A DNA stretch of 36,877 nt from Ophiostoma sp. CBS 140.51 (Eukaryota; Ascomycota; Sordariomycetes; Ophiostomatales; Ophiostomataceae), in NCBI GenBank assembly GCA_029298735.1, contig JANSLP010000318.1, positions 1 through 36,877 on the forward strand, given 5' to 3'. The translations under genes were made by a program, and so were the position numbers. The notes under the pieces were generated by a model that searched no databases, was not told the DNA's origin, and saw only the letters and a list, made by a program, of their open reading frames with translations. Below are positions 20,601-31,559 of the stretch, in pieces; positions within the stretch are counted from its first letter, which is position 1; the number at the start of each line of letters is the position of its first letter.

Positions 20601-21784
20601 TACCTATCATGCTGTTTGAGGAGGTTGTGAAGCCTCGACAATACTGAGTTTATCGCGAACTTTCCAGTGGCAGCGCCTCTCATCGCGGCGCAGCGACCAA
20701 CAGAACCATATCCTGGCCAAATTTTAGGTTTTTATGCCACATCTTACATCTCGGCCGCCGCACTCTCTACAGAGGCGCTCAAAAAACCTGTTATCAAGCC
20801 ACACCTCCCGTGAACTCTTCCTCATCCTCTCACTCCTCCTCACATCCTTCGCCCGCAAAGCGAAGCAGGAAGCCGCCGATCATCGAAAACAGGTCCAAAG
20901 TTGAGGAGCGCTATCCCGGCTGCGGCAACCATTGGACGGAAGTCGGTGGCGCTTCAACGCTGTGGCTCAACTTGATAATTGCGATACAATTGTCCCCGGT
21001 TTGCGAGAACGGCGAGGGTGGCTAGAGACCCACGATGTTTCCAGGAGGAGGACAAGCTCCGCATAAACAGTTGTCGACAGTCCTCAGCGAAACTGCACAT
21101 TTAGAAACAAAATTACTGAAGAACCGAGAAACGCAACAGAGGAAAACGAAACGGAGACTGCAACTGTCAACTGTCGACAAGGGAATAACTCAAAAACAAA
21201 GTTGCACCGTTATTAATTGTGATGGGCAAGGATTTAATCCCGCACGTTCCGCCCGATTAATCGTGGACGGTTGCACCATGTCTGCCCAGCAAAGGAAGAA
21301 GTTGTCAGGCCAACTTTTTACCTAGGGTAGCAGCTCACAGTCTCTCAGTTTTGCTGTACCTCAAATTATATGTGGATCCCACTATCGCAAAAGTCAACCC
21401 GCTTGCCCCCGCATTGGCTGGGTTGTCCATCGTCTTTTCCCATATTGGATCGAGATCTGACACCATTTTCGAGAGGGCAGGCAGACAGACAGGCCGCAGA
21501 GCGTCAGAAGCCGTGGTGTTTCCATATTCTTTGCAGTGCACACGACATCGGGCGAAGAAGACAGGACAGCTCGACCCCAATTTCCCTCTTCTGACAGCCG
21601 TTACGGGTAGGGCCTTGGTAAACTACCAGGGCAAGCGGCGCCGAGAGAGACGGCGCAGAATATCACTGCTGGCATTTTTTGCAGTGGGGTCACGTGTGCA
21701 TATTCTGCAACGTGGGAGCTTGGCTCTCACTGAAAATGCTCCTCAATTCTCAGGGGGCAAACCCATTAACGACCGACGGACGCG
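17601..21784. other. long gene-poor interval upstream of BST1 and PMS1
   Basis: No gene is supportable. The open frames are short, show no codon bias and match nothing I recognise on either strand. A Ser-rich frame at about 20810-21025 is the only faintly coding-like piece. There is a short direct repeat GCACGAGCAT near 20444-20465, a TACTCCGTA half-palindrome near 20299, and a CACGTG E-box near 21692. Composition is mixed, without the uniform AT enrichment expected of RIP-mutated transposons. Confidence 0.5.
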
Positions 21785-21790
21785 ACGCGT
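21785..21790. promoter_or_regulatory. MCB-type ACGCGT upstream of PMS1
   Basis: GACGCGACGCGT overlaps an MluI cell-cycle box core about 240 bp upstream of the PMS1 start. MBF acting through ACGCGT drives G1/S expression of replication and repair genes in yeasts; conservation here is inferred. Confidence 0.35.
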
Positions 21791-22030
21791 TTTTTGGAGA
21801 CAAGGCTGACCAAAAACGTTGAAACATTGAAACGTCAAACGGCAGCGCAGCCTTGACGACAAAAGAGTTCAAAGCGCATTTCAAGACGGCCCTGCGACGT
21901 ACGACGTATATGATCACTATTTTACGACTTCACGATTCTACCGCAAAACTACGGCTTAACATTAACAGCAACTCCTGGACAATACCAGTTGAATATGATT
22001 CTGCCTCGCCCGATCTGATCCACGGCAACG

Positions 22031-25000
22031 ATGGCGGCAACACCGACAGCCTCGGCGGCTGCGGCGGCCGTGACGATCAAGGCCATTGACGCATCGGCTG
22101 TATGTCCACCTCAGATGTTTCTATATTCGACGCATCCTAGCTTAATGCAAACCTGCTAATGTCTTACAGGTCCATCGCATCCAGTCGGGCCAGGTCATTG
22201 TCAACCTCTGCTCCGTCGCCAAAGAGCTTGTCGAGAACAGCCTCGACGCCGGCGCCACCAGCATCGAGGTCCGCTTCAAGAACCAGGGGCTCGACGCCAT
22301 CGAAGTCCAGGACAACGGCTCCGGCATCGCACCCCACAACTATGCCGGCCTTGCGCTCAAACACTACACCTCCAAGCTCGCCACCTACGACGACCTCGAC
22401 ACTCTCCAGACGTTTGGTTTCCGTGGCGAAGCGCTGTCGTCGCTGTGCGCCCTCTCGCGGTTTTCGGTCACGACATGCATGGCCGCCGACGTGCCCAAGG
22501 GCACCAAGCTCGAGTTTGAAACATCCGGGCAGCTAGGCCCCACGAGTGTTGTCGCCGCGCAAAAGGGAACCACGGTGTCGGTCGAGAGCTTGTTTTGGAA
22601 CCTGCCGGTGCGCCGGCGCGAGCTTGAGCGCAACATCAAGCGCGAGTGGACCAAGGTGATAGGCCTCCTAAACCAGTACGCCTGCATCCAGACAGGCGTC
22701 AAGTTTACCGTGTCGCAGCAGCCGAGCAAGGGTAAAAAGGTTGTGCTCTTCTCCACCAGGGGCAACGCCGCCACGCGCGACAACATTATCAATGTCTTTG
22801 GCGCCAAGACAATGGGCGCGCTGCTCGCGCTCGGCTTGACGCTGGAGATGGCCGTCACCAGGCAGGGTTTGGGGGCGGCTACCACCGACAGTACCAACGA
22901 AGTCCATGTCCGCGGTTATGTGTCACGCCCCGCGCACGGCCAGGGCCGCCAGACACCCGACCGGCAAATGTTTTACGTCAACGGTCGGCCATGCAAGCTG
23001 CCGCAGTTTGCTCAGCTATTTGGTGAGGTTTACCGGTCGTACAACAGTGGGCAGTCACCCTTCATCTTTGCCGACATCCAGCTCGACACCCATCTATACG
23101 ATGTCAATGTCAGTCCGGACAAGCAGACTATTCTATTGCACGATCAGGGCCGCATGCTGGACACGCTGAGGGAGTCGTTGATTGAGTTGTTTGAGAAACA
23201 GGACATTACAGTGCCCATCTCGCAGCTTGCGTCGCAGAAATTGACTGCCTTCAAGAAAGCAGTACCGTCGACACCGTCGACACCGTCGTCGTCTATAGCT
23301 GCCACTCCGAACGTGAATAGCAGGACGGCCAGTACGACACCTGCGCCGCCATCGTCTTCTGCGAGGAGTATGTCTACAAGGACACCTACAGGGGATATGT
23401 CCGATGGCAGCGAAGACGAGCAGCTTAATGAGGAACAGCTCAAACAAGAACGTTCCACTCGCTCAAGCAAGGCACTTCTCGAGGAAGACGCCGAGGCGGG
23501 CGATGCGACAGACGACGTCCCAGACGAGCCAGTAGAGGAAGACGAGGACATACCCGCATTACAAGCTACACCAACACAACAGCCGGCACGAGATAATACT
23601 GCAAATTTGGTGGTCCATCCCAGTCTCCGCAAACGGCTGTCCGATGAGATCGCCACCGTCACTGTTGGCAGTACAACCGTGTCGACTCCGGTCCTGTCCA
23701 GCTCAAGTGCAAAGCGGCAACGAATTACTGCCAGCAGCCCAACACGGGACAGTCGACCCATGTCTACGTCGACGACTGCGAAGGTGCAGAAGAAGACAAG
23801 ACGGACCAAGGCACCATTGCCTTCATTTGGTGGACGGTTGACGCAAATGTTTTCGGCTGCAAGACGTTCGTCACAGGACGAGGACGAGGACGAGAATATT
23901 GACGACGATGGAGACGTAGATGAGGAGGAGGAAGATGAAGACGAAGAAGTCGTCAGTGAAGAAGATGGTGATGAGGAGAGGAGCTCTCGAGAAGAAAGAA
24001 TTGATGAGGAACAACAGCACGACGAAGAGCACGAAGAAGCTCTCGATCAAGAATTAATACCCGAGGACAACGACGACAATCTGTTTGTTGACGCAGCGGA
24101 TAACGACCACGCGCCATCATCACCGATGGAGGGCATCATACGAGTAGAGGAAACACCCGAAGACGCCAACATGGACGAGGATGAAGACGCCGAACGCGAT
24201 ACAATTAAAGAGGAGGAGGAAGAAGCAGAAGTCGAAGATGGTGGTGAACAAAGTGACGAGGAGGACGAGGCAGATGAAGGTGGTCAACCCGCTCGCACCG
24301 CCACAACCACGGAGACACGCGAATATACCGACGAGGAGAAACGCAACCGTCTCTTCTTGAAAGCAGGCGGCTCCAAGAAGCGGCACGAGACACTGCAGCT
24401 CGTCCAAGTCCTCAAAGCCAACGAAGCCCTGGTTAAGAAGCAGGCACTATCGTGGCACGCCACGCGCGAGGACCACGGAGACAACGGCGACGACGACGAC
24501 TACCGTCCCGACACCAGTGGTGGACTCGACGACACCGAAGCCGTCGCCGAGGCCAAACTCGCATTGACCATTGTCAAGTCCGACTTTGCCAAGATGCGCG
24601 TTGTCGGACAGTTCAACCTGGGCTTCATCCTGGCCGTGCGTGAAGCTACCCGAAAGGGGGATGATGAAGGAGAAGATGACACCAATGAAAAGAACGCCCC
24701 CAAGCTCGACGACGAACTCTTCATTATTGACCAGCACGCCTCCGACGAAAAGTACAATTTTGAGCGCCTGCAGGCCAGCACTGTCGTCCAATCCCAACGG
24801 CTTGTGCAGCCGAAACGGCTCGAGTTGACGGCCGTCGAAGAGGAGATTGTCCTTGAACACTTGCCCGCTCTCGCTGCCAATGGATTTGTTGTGGATGCCG
24901 TGCTCGACGGGTCCGAGCCTGTGGGAAGTCGTTGTCGCCTACGCACTCTCCCGCTCAGTAAAGAGACGACGTTTGACCTCACCGATTTGGAGGAGCTGAT

Positions 25001-25409
25001 TGCTTTGCTGGGCGACCACGGTGACAGTCATGGTTATCATGATGACCACCATGGTAGTGGCGGCGTCGCCGGCAGTCAACTCACAGCCGTCCCCCGCCCA
25101 GCCAAGGTCCGCAAGATGTTTGCCATGCGTGCGTGTCGCAGCAGCATTATGATTGGTAAAGCACTGTCAAGGCGGCAGATGGCGTCCGTGCTGTCCCACA
25201 TGGGAGAGATGGACAAGCCGTGGAATTGCCCTCATGGTCGTCCGACAATGCGGCATCTTTGCAGTCTGGGCGCGGCGTGGGACAAGACTGGACGGACGTG
25301 GGGTGACAGCCATGACGACGACGACCTCGAAAGAGGCGACAGTCAACCGGTCCACAACAATGAATTGGCCAAATTTCTCAAAAAGAGACGGCGAGCGGCC
25401 AAGGCGTGA
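22031..25409 (+). CDS. PMS1: DNA mismatch repair endonuclease Pms1 (PMS2-type MutL homologue)
   Basis: Partner of Mlh1 in MutL-alpha, which nicks the new strand during mismatch repair. Exon 1 (22031-22099) and exon 2 (22170-25409) flank a 70-nt intron (GTATGT donor, CTAAT branch, TACAG acceptor); product 1102 residues, longer than yeast Pms1 (about 870) or human PMS2 (862). The N-terminal GHKL ATPase has KELVENSLDAGA (catalytic Glu42), DNGSGI, TFGFRGEALSSL and KGTTVSVESLFWNLPVRR. The middle (about 400-760) is a very acidic, disordered linker. The C-terminal endonuclease domain has QFNLGFI, the metal-binding DQHASDEKYNFE (877-888, matching DQHAxxExxxxE), ACRSSIMIGKAL and CPHGRPTMRH (1043-1052), so nuclease residues are intact. 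A His/Asp/Gly-rich insert lies between the two halves of this domain. The ATG in exon 1 is supported by the splice and by the short Ala-rich head before IKAIDASAVHRIQSGQV. Confidence 0.95.
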
Positions 25410-25870
25410 GCGATCACATTGAGCAACAGATTGCCTTTGATTTTTGATTTTTTTTAGAATATTTTGGGCGTTTACAAAGGAAGCATTACGACATATTTGG
25501 GACACATTTAGCGGGTGATGCAAGACAAAAGCTGTCGGCTACAAAGAAGTATTATTCTACCTATGAGCGAGTCCGAATATTGGACAAAATAAATAAAGGA
25601 AAAGAAATCAAAAATCAAACCAAAAAATTGCAAGATCCCAAAAAACGCCGTTTGACATGTGAGATGATATCTTTCCGAAAGCCGCTTGAACACACGCTTT
25701 ACATATGAAAACTCCTCTTCCAGTCACCTTATCTCAATCGATCCAATTTGACGTTGACTCGTTTTCCCAAGACCAGGAGAATACCAGGAAACCAATATCG
25801 GGCATCATCAACACGTCGTCGTATGAATAAATTATTAGTTAAAGAGCTCAAGGTTCGTGTTACCTAGAGC
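25410..25870. other. short 3'-to-3' intergenic region
   Basis: AT-rich 3' sequences of PMS1 and the convergent membrane-protein gene, with T- and A-rich blocks as expected for polyadenylation regions. Nothing else is seen. Confidence 0.6.
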
Positions 25871-28264
25871 TCAGTTGTTCAACGTGCTGTACCGAGAGTA
25901 GGCCCGGCCTTCTTCGGCAATCTTACCACTGACGTTCCGCCGGCTGAACGTGTTGGTCGCGCCGCCGTTGTTGTCGCCATAGTACAGGTAGCGGTCGCTG
26001 CCCAAATCATAGTCGTTGCCGCTCGAAACCTGCCGCGCGCCAGAAGGGCTGCCAGCAGACAGCTCCTCGCCCACAATAATCGGCGGTGTGGCAGACTTCA
26101 GCTGACCGTACGGCTTGCTGTAGAAATCGTCCTCCTTCTGCACACTGCTCTGGCGGCTGCGCGGTGCCCAGGTCCAGCGCTTCGTCGGCGTCCGCGAGGG
26201 CTTTCCATTCGAACCCTGCTGCTGCGACTCCCGCGGTGAAATTTTGCCGTTTGTGAGACCACGTCCCTTGTCCTTTGACGGGCTGTTCTGGCCACCCTTG
26301 GCGATGTTGGAGCCCATGGCGTCGGCAATGTCAAGCGTGTAGCCACCACTGACACGGCGGTCGTTGATCGGCACCTCGCCAAGAACATTACCGTTGTACG
26401 TGGTGCTAGTGTGAACCGAAGAAGTCATGGACGGAGCAACAGAGCTTGGACGGCCATTGTTATCGCGGCTCTGGCCAGGGCGGTGGAAAGGGGTCTTGGT
26501 GCGCTGGGGAGCCGGGTTCGAGCGGAGCGGGTTGGGGTGGTTCGGGTCGTTGTCATCGTCGTAGTTGTAGTCATCGTAGCGAGCGTTCTCGTCGTCGTCG
26601 ATTTCGTGGCGGTGCACAGTATCCGTGTCCGAGACCTCGCCGTCCGAGTCGGGGAATTCGTAAGCCTGGCTGACGACCTCATAGTTTCGCCGCTTGCCGG
26701 AGGCATTGAGAACCATCGTGTTAAGAGCCTGGTTGCGCTGCTGGGTGCGGTTGACCATCGAATCCGTCGCCTGCCACGTCTCGGTGAACTTTCCAGGACG
26801 GCCACCGTTGGCGCTGTCGCTGATACCGAGACCAGCCGGGGAGTTGGAGCTGTTAGGCGTGCCAGATTGGGGACGGCTGCTTGGACGGCCGCTGTAGCCG
26901 CTGTGGTAGCTCATGCGAGAAGCAGGCGAGTTCGAGTAGCCGCCTTCGTTAAGCGGGATCTCGGCATAGGCACCGCGGCCGCTGTTGGGCGTGTTGACCA
27001 TGGAAGAGCGCTTCAGGTTGGCCAGGGAGCTGCGTGCCGAGTTCGAAGAGGGGCTGTTCTGGCTGGGCAGAGCAAGGCGAGGGTCGCGCGACGAGATGCT
27101 GGCCTGAGAGCCCGTGCAAGTGTGCAGGAAGGGAACCGAAGGTGGGCGGCTGAGGAGACCCTTGTCGTTGTCAAGGCTGTAAAGAGACTCGAACGTGTCG
27201 GCCGTGGCAATGGACGACTTATTGCGGGCGTGTTGCTGCTTCTGTATCTCCTTGAGCTGCTTTGCCTGGCGCTTCTTTGAGCGAGTCGTGTAGCGGTCCT
27301 CGAGCGGGTTCATGTCAGGCGGCATCTGCGCAATCTTACGAAATTGGAGAGCCAGCCAGAATGAGATGACCAGAGACAGGCCGTGGAGACCGCCAGAGCC
27401 GATCAGTGTGTAGTAAAAGGACGTAATCAAGTACGAGACCACGGACTGATCTGTGAGCAGCGTCGTCCACTCAGCGCTGTTGTTCTTGGCCGACATGGCG
27501 CCGTAGGCGTAGAGGGGAAGAACCGAGAGGTCGGAGAAGGCAGCAAAGACCTGGTAGGCGCCCGACGATGCTGGTGTGCGGTAGCCCGCGGGCTTGGAGT
27601 GGTGGTAGATGCCATAAGCGCTGTGAGCAATAACAAAGCCGGCCTATTCTGTTAGTATGTGTATCAAGATCAAAAGACAAGACATAGCAGAAGGGGAGGG
27701 CATACTGTAATACGAAGAACCCAGGTCGTGATACCTGGCATACCCGTGATGAGAATCACGAGCACCAGGATACCCGCCGCTCCGATGAACTCGAGCGTAC
27801 GCACGAGCAGCTGGACAACGCGGATGGCCTTGATCCAGGCCTTTCTGGTGCTGCTCATGGTCTGGACGGGCTTGCGCTGTCCACCGATAACTTCATGAGC
27901 GCTTGAAGGTGTTAGAAAGGATGTAAATAAACGAACGGAAGCGTCGACAAAGGACAGAAAAGAACAAAAGAAAAGGAAAGAAGGAAGGACTGTAAGAAGA
28001 AGAAAGCAGCAAAGAGAAAAGGAGCAAAATAGGAGCGTATTAGGAGCAAAAATCCAAGGATCGAAAAGAAGGATGGCAAAAAAACTCTCCATAAACTTAC
28101 TCAGGGTGACGGTTGACCTGCACGAGCGGGCCCTCTTGCTTGGGCTTAACAGGCTTTGGCTGCCAGCTGGCACGCGTGACGGACTTGGGATCAAACGTTT
28201 TCTCCGGGAAGCTCGACGAGCTCCGCTCGGCCTCATAGAGGAACGGCTGATGAGTGCCTCCCAT
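25871..28264 (-). CDS. four-pass membrane protein with long Ser-rich tail, function unknown
   Basis: I believe this is a conserved filamentous-fungal protein, but I cannot name the family. Three exons (28264-28101, 27901-27706, 27643-25871) with introns of 199 and 62 nt (donors GTAAGT and GTATGC; CTAAC near both acceptors) join in frame to 710 residues. The soluble N-terminus of about 75 residues (MGGTHQPFLYEAERSSSSF) has no signal peptide. Four hydrophobic segments lie at about 86-108, 112-132, 144-169 and 187-221, in a tetraspan or MARVEL-like arrangement. After a basic stop-transfer (RKIAQMPP; RSKKRQAKQLKEIQKQQ) comes a 480-residue disordered Ser/Asn/Pro/Gly-rich tail, presumably cytosolic and phosphorylated. 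By analogy with tetraspan cortex proteins a plasma-membrane or vesicle role is possible, but this is speculation. The start is supported by the ATCATGG context and in-frame splicing. Confidence 0.82.
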
Positions 28265-29672
28265 GATGGCGGCGGTAGCCGAATATCGTCAAAGAAGGAA
28301 AAAGATCGGGCCAGGCCCTTTGCTGTGTGTCCGTTGCTGTTGTCTTGCCAAGTTGCGTTCCTGAGCAGTAGGGTTGTCTCTGATCCGCGAGGGATTGTTG
28401 GAAAGTGAGAGTGTTTGGCTGTCGGGTCTTGCTCGAGTTGATCTAGTGTGCGTTCCTGGCGATGTCGATGTTTCTATCGTCGAATTGGTGATATTCTTAG
28501 ATTTTTTTTGAAAGATTTGATCTGTTGACTTTGTCTCGGTTCCTTTCCTTTTTGGTTCCTTTTTCCTGTCAAAGACAAAGCAATGTCATCGCAGAAAATT
28601 CCACGTTGAGTGACAGCTCGCAACAATGTTAGTCGTTGGAATGCACCGATTAGAGCGAGGCAATAATTTGTTCGTCGGGGTTGTTGATTGTAGGAATTTG
28701 GATATGAAAAGGAGGCGGGATGCGAAGGGCAACCTCAATATCGCAAGAGCGGGAGACGGTGAGGTAATAGCAGAGACGAAGACCGGGCGCACCTTCCTCT
28801 CGTATTCAACGCATGGAATTATTGTCCTTTTGCGCAGGGAAGGCGCAACCCGCAAAGGACTTTCGAGGGGCAAGGGCAATCTGCGGTGCTGCAGGCAAGA
28901 GCTGTCTGTGCTGTTTGGTGAGACAGGAAAGGACCGTTGTTGCTAGGGCAACCGCGAGCCAGCTGGAATTTGGAGGTGCCAGGGCGCCTTCACAGGGCAG
29001 GGGCGACTACGACATGGGCTGGGCAAAAAGGGCAGAATACGAACTTGGCGAAAATGAGGAAGGTGCCACCGTGACAGCATTCCCTGCCGAGACATTTTAA
29101 AAAGCATCGCGAAAAGAAGGCTTCAATTTGGCCAAGTTGAAGATGGTGTATGACACGGACACAGCATTCGCTATGAATTGGGCGCCATTCTGCCCTATGG
29201 ACGGGCCGCGCACTATGAAGGCCCCCAATTTTCTATCCATCCCGCGATTGAGTTCAATTGAGAGTCTTATTCAATTTATGACTTGATTAGAGCTTCTTAT
29301 CGAAAGCTGTATGAAAAGCTTCATTTTAAGCAAATCCGAAGTCAATTGATACGCCGTCGTATCTACGCGCAGATATCCAGCGACAATGCCAGCGTGACTC
29401 AGAAGCTCCGTTCAGCGGAGTTATGGACGAACAACCGCTACAATTTGGCCCCCAGCATCCGCAAAACTGCAGAACAGCTTTGGCCCAATAAAACGAACGG
29501 CAATCGAAATTCGAGATTCACTCTCTGTCGTCATACGTCAACGTCAAACGCAGCTCACTTCAACTTATATAAAAGACTGACGACGCAAATACCAGCAGGA
29601 GTCACTTACGTCGACAAAACCTGCTGCAACCTGCCACAACCTGCTCCTTTGCCACGGCATGCCACTGTCGCT
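28265..29672. promoter_or_regulatory. divergent upstream region, TATA box for ARH1
   Basis: No gene is supportable between the membrane-protein gene and ARH1. A good TATA box (TATATAAAA) lies at 29566-29574, about 100 bp before the ATG at 29673. A TGACTC half-site for Gcn4-type bZIP factors is near 29395. Several AAGCTT and CAATTG words occur around 29220-29345. The frame of ARH1 stays open upstream to 29283, but that part is promoter-like. Confidence 0.55.
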
Positions 29673-31286
29673 ATGCAGCCCGTTATAGCGACTTGCGGCG
29701 CGCGATTGCGATCGCCGCGACTGGTTGGATCGGCCAGGACTACACTCACAGCATGCAGGCACTCGTTTCAGCAGCTCCGGCATGCGTCTGATGGACCTAG
29801 CCGCCGTCCGCTGCGCATGGCCGTGATCGGCTCAGGCCCGGCCGGTTTCTATACGGCCTATCGTGTCATGGCCAAGACGGCCGCTCGTGTCGACATGTAC
29901 GAGGCGCTGCCGGTGCCGTTTGGCCTCGTGCGCTTCGGCGTGGCGCCGGACCACCCGGAGGTCAAGAACTGCCAGGAAAAGTTTGAAGAGGTAGCGCAGT
30001 CGCCCGATTTCCGGTTTGTGGGCAATGTGGCCGTCGGCGACGGGTCGGCTGCGACCAACAGCATCAGCAGCCACAACCCCAACGGCGGGCATGTCCCGCT
30101 CCAAACACTGGCCCGGCACTACGACGCCATTGTCTTTGCCTATGGTGCTTCCAAGGACCGCAAGCTAGGCGTTCCAGGAGAGAAGTTGCGGGGCGTGTAT
30201 GCAGCCCGCGATTTCGTCGGTTGGTACAATGGCCTGCCGAGCGGCGAGGACAACCTTGGCGAACGCATTGTGGCGGACCTGGCGCGTGCGGATACGGATA
30301 CGGCGGTCGTCATTGGCCAGGGCAACGTGGCCTTGGATGTGGCACGGATGCTGCTAGAGCACGTCGACGTTCTACGCAAGACGGACATGAGTGAGGAGGC
30401 GCTCGAGGCATTGTCCAAGAGCCGCGTAAAGCGGGTGCACGTTGTTGGCCGCCGTGGACCGATGCAGGCCGCCTTTACGATTAAAGAGGTGCGCGAGCTC
30501 ATGAAGCTGCCAGATGTGGGGCTGCATCCCTTTGATGCGGCGACGCTGCTGCCTCCCAAGCTCAAGGACCTGCCACGAGCACAGAGACGGCTGATGGAGG
30601 TCGTGGCCAAGGGCTCCGTGACGCCGCTGGAGCAGGCACAGAAGTCGTGGTCACTCGACTTTTGTCTGGCACCAAACAAGTTTGCTGCGGCCGATGGGAG
30701 CGAGCAGGGCCGCGTAGCAACGGCTACGTTTGAAAAGACACATCTTTCGTCGCCCTTTGATGCCAATGCCCAGGCAGAGCACACGGGCGAGCTCGTGGAC
30801 GTTCCGACACAGCTTGTCTTCCGTTCCATTGGCTACCGGTCACAGCCACTGGCTGGATTCGACGACCTTGGCATTCCCTTTGATGAGCGTCGCGGCATGA
30901 TCTTGAACGACGGACTCGGACGTGTGTTGCGGGATGTGCGCTCACAAGACGCCAGCATGACGACGGAGCCGTACCCTGGCTTCTACTGTGCAGGCTGGGT
31001 CAAGCGTGGCCCCACGGGTGTTATTGCATCGACAATGGAGGATGCATTCACGACAGCTGATGCCATTGTCAATGACTGGCAGGCCAAGGCGCCGTTCCTA
31101 ACTGTCGGGGAAGAGGGCGGCGGCTGGGACGGCGTCAAGGGCGAGGTCGACATGATTGGCGCCAGAGTTGTGTCCTGGTCGGACTGGCAGCAGATCGATA
31201 AGGTCGAGCTGGATAAGGGAAAAGAGCTGGACAAGCCGCGCAACAAGTTTACGCAGACAGCCGACATGCTGGCCGTGTTGTGGTGA
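29673..31286 (+). CDS. ARH1: mitochondrial NADPH:adrenodoxin (ferredoxin) reductase Arh1
   Basis: A FAD enzyme of the mitochondrial matrix that passes electrons from NADPH to ferredoxin (Yah1) for iron-sulphur cluster and haem A synthesis. No intron; 537 residues from the ATG at 29673, chosen over upstream in-frame codons because a TATA box lies 100 bp before it and the first 40 residues (Arg-rich, no acidic residues before LRHASD) form a good mitochondrial presequence. Seen: FAD-binding VIGSGPAGFYTAYRV (51-65), family hallmark PFGLVRFGVAPDHPEVKN, NADPH-binding VIGQGNVALDVARML, VHVVGRRGPMQAAFT, FRSIGYRSQPL and C-terminal FYCAGWVKRGPTGVIASTMEDA. All motifs are intact and the length is normal for fungal homologues. 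It converges on the ETF-alpha gene with about 270 bp between stops. Confidence 0.94.
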   Translation: MQPVIATCGARLRSPRLVGSARTTLTACRHSFQQLRHASDGPSRRPLRMAVIGSGPAGFYTAYRVMAKTAARVDMYEALPVPFGLVRFGVAPDHPEVKNCQEKFEEVAQSPDFRFVGNVAVGDGSAATNSISSHNPNGGHVPLQTLARHYDAIVFAYGASKDRKLGVPGEKLRGVYAARDFVGWYNGLPSGEDNLGERIVADLARADTDTAVVIGQGNVALDVARMLLEHVDVLRKTDMSEEALEALSKSRVKRVHVVGRRGPMQAAFTIKEVRELMKLPDVGLHPFDAATLLPPKLKDLPRAQRRLMEVVAKGSVTPLEQAQKSWSLDFCLAPNKFAAADGSEQGRVATATFEKTHLSSPFDANAQAEHTGELVDVPTQLVFRSIGYRSQPLAGFDDLGIPFDERRGMILNDGLGRVLRDVRSQDASMTTEPYPGFYCAGWVKRGPTGVIASTMEDAFTTADAIVNDWQAKAPFLTVGEEGGGWDGVKGEVDMIGARVVSWSDWQQIDKVELDKGKELDKPRNKFTQTADMLAVLW

Positions 31287-31559
31287 CACTTTGGTGCAGT
31301 ATGGAATAGAATATGTACGATAGACATTACTAGAGCATCAACGTCCAGGATATGAACACAACCCATCTTTATGAGCATATAATTTTTAGGCAGCAGACAC
31401 ATAATGTAAACGTAAAGTCAATTCTCTGTGAGCCTCCCTATATACCGTTGCTGCACATCTAGTGTATGTATTTCATTACTTTTTCCGCATGCTATCCAAT
31501 ATTTTCCATGTTAATTTTTGTGCCTTCTTTCCATCATAATGCTACATGCTACACATCGT

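Noticed and set aside
20810..21025. Ser-rich short frame in the gene-poor interval
   Set aside because: No ATG in good context, no splice partner and no recognisable domain; too weak to call.
17601..21784. RIP-mutated transposon relic
   Set aside because: No uniform AT enrichment, no terminal repeats and no transposase or polymerase motifs were seen.
26411..27280. 289-codon plus-strand frame opposite the tetraspan gene
   Set aside because: Val/Ala/Arg-rich antisense shadow, no recognisable family.
29283..29672. 130-residue upstream extension of ARH1
   Set aside because: It contains a TATA box and promoter-like sequence, and would displace the mitochondrial presequence from the N-terminus.
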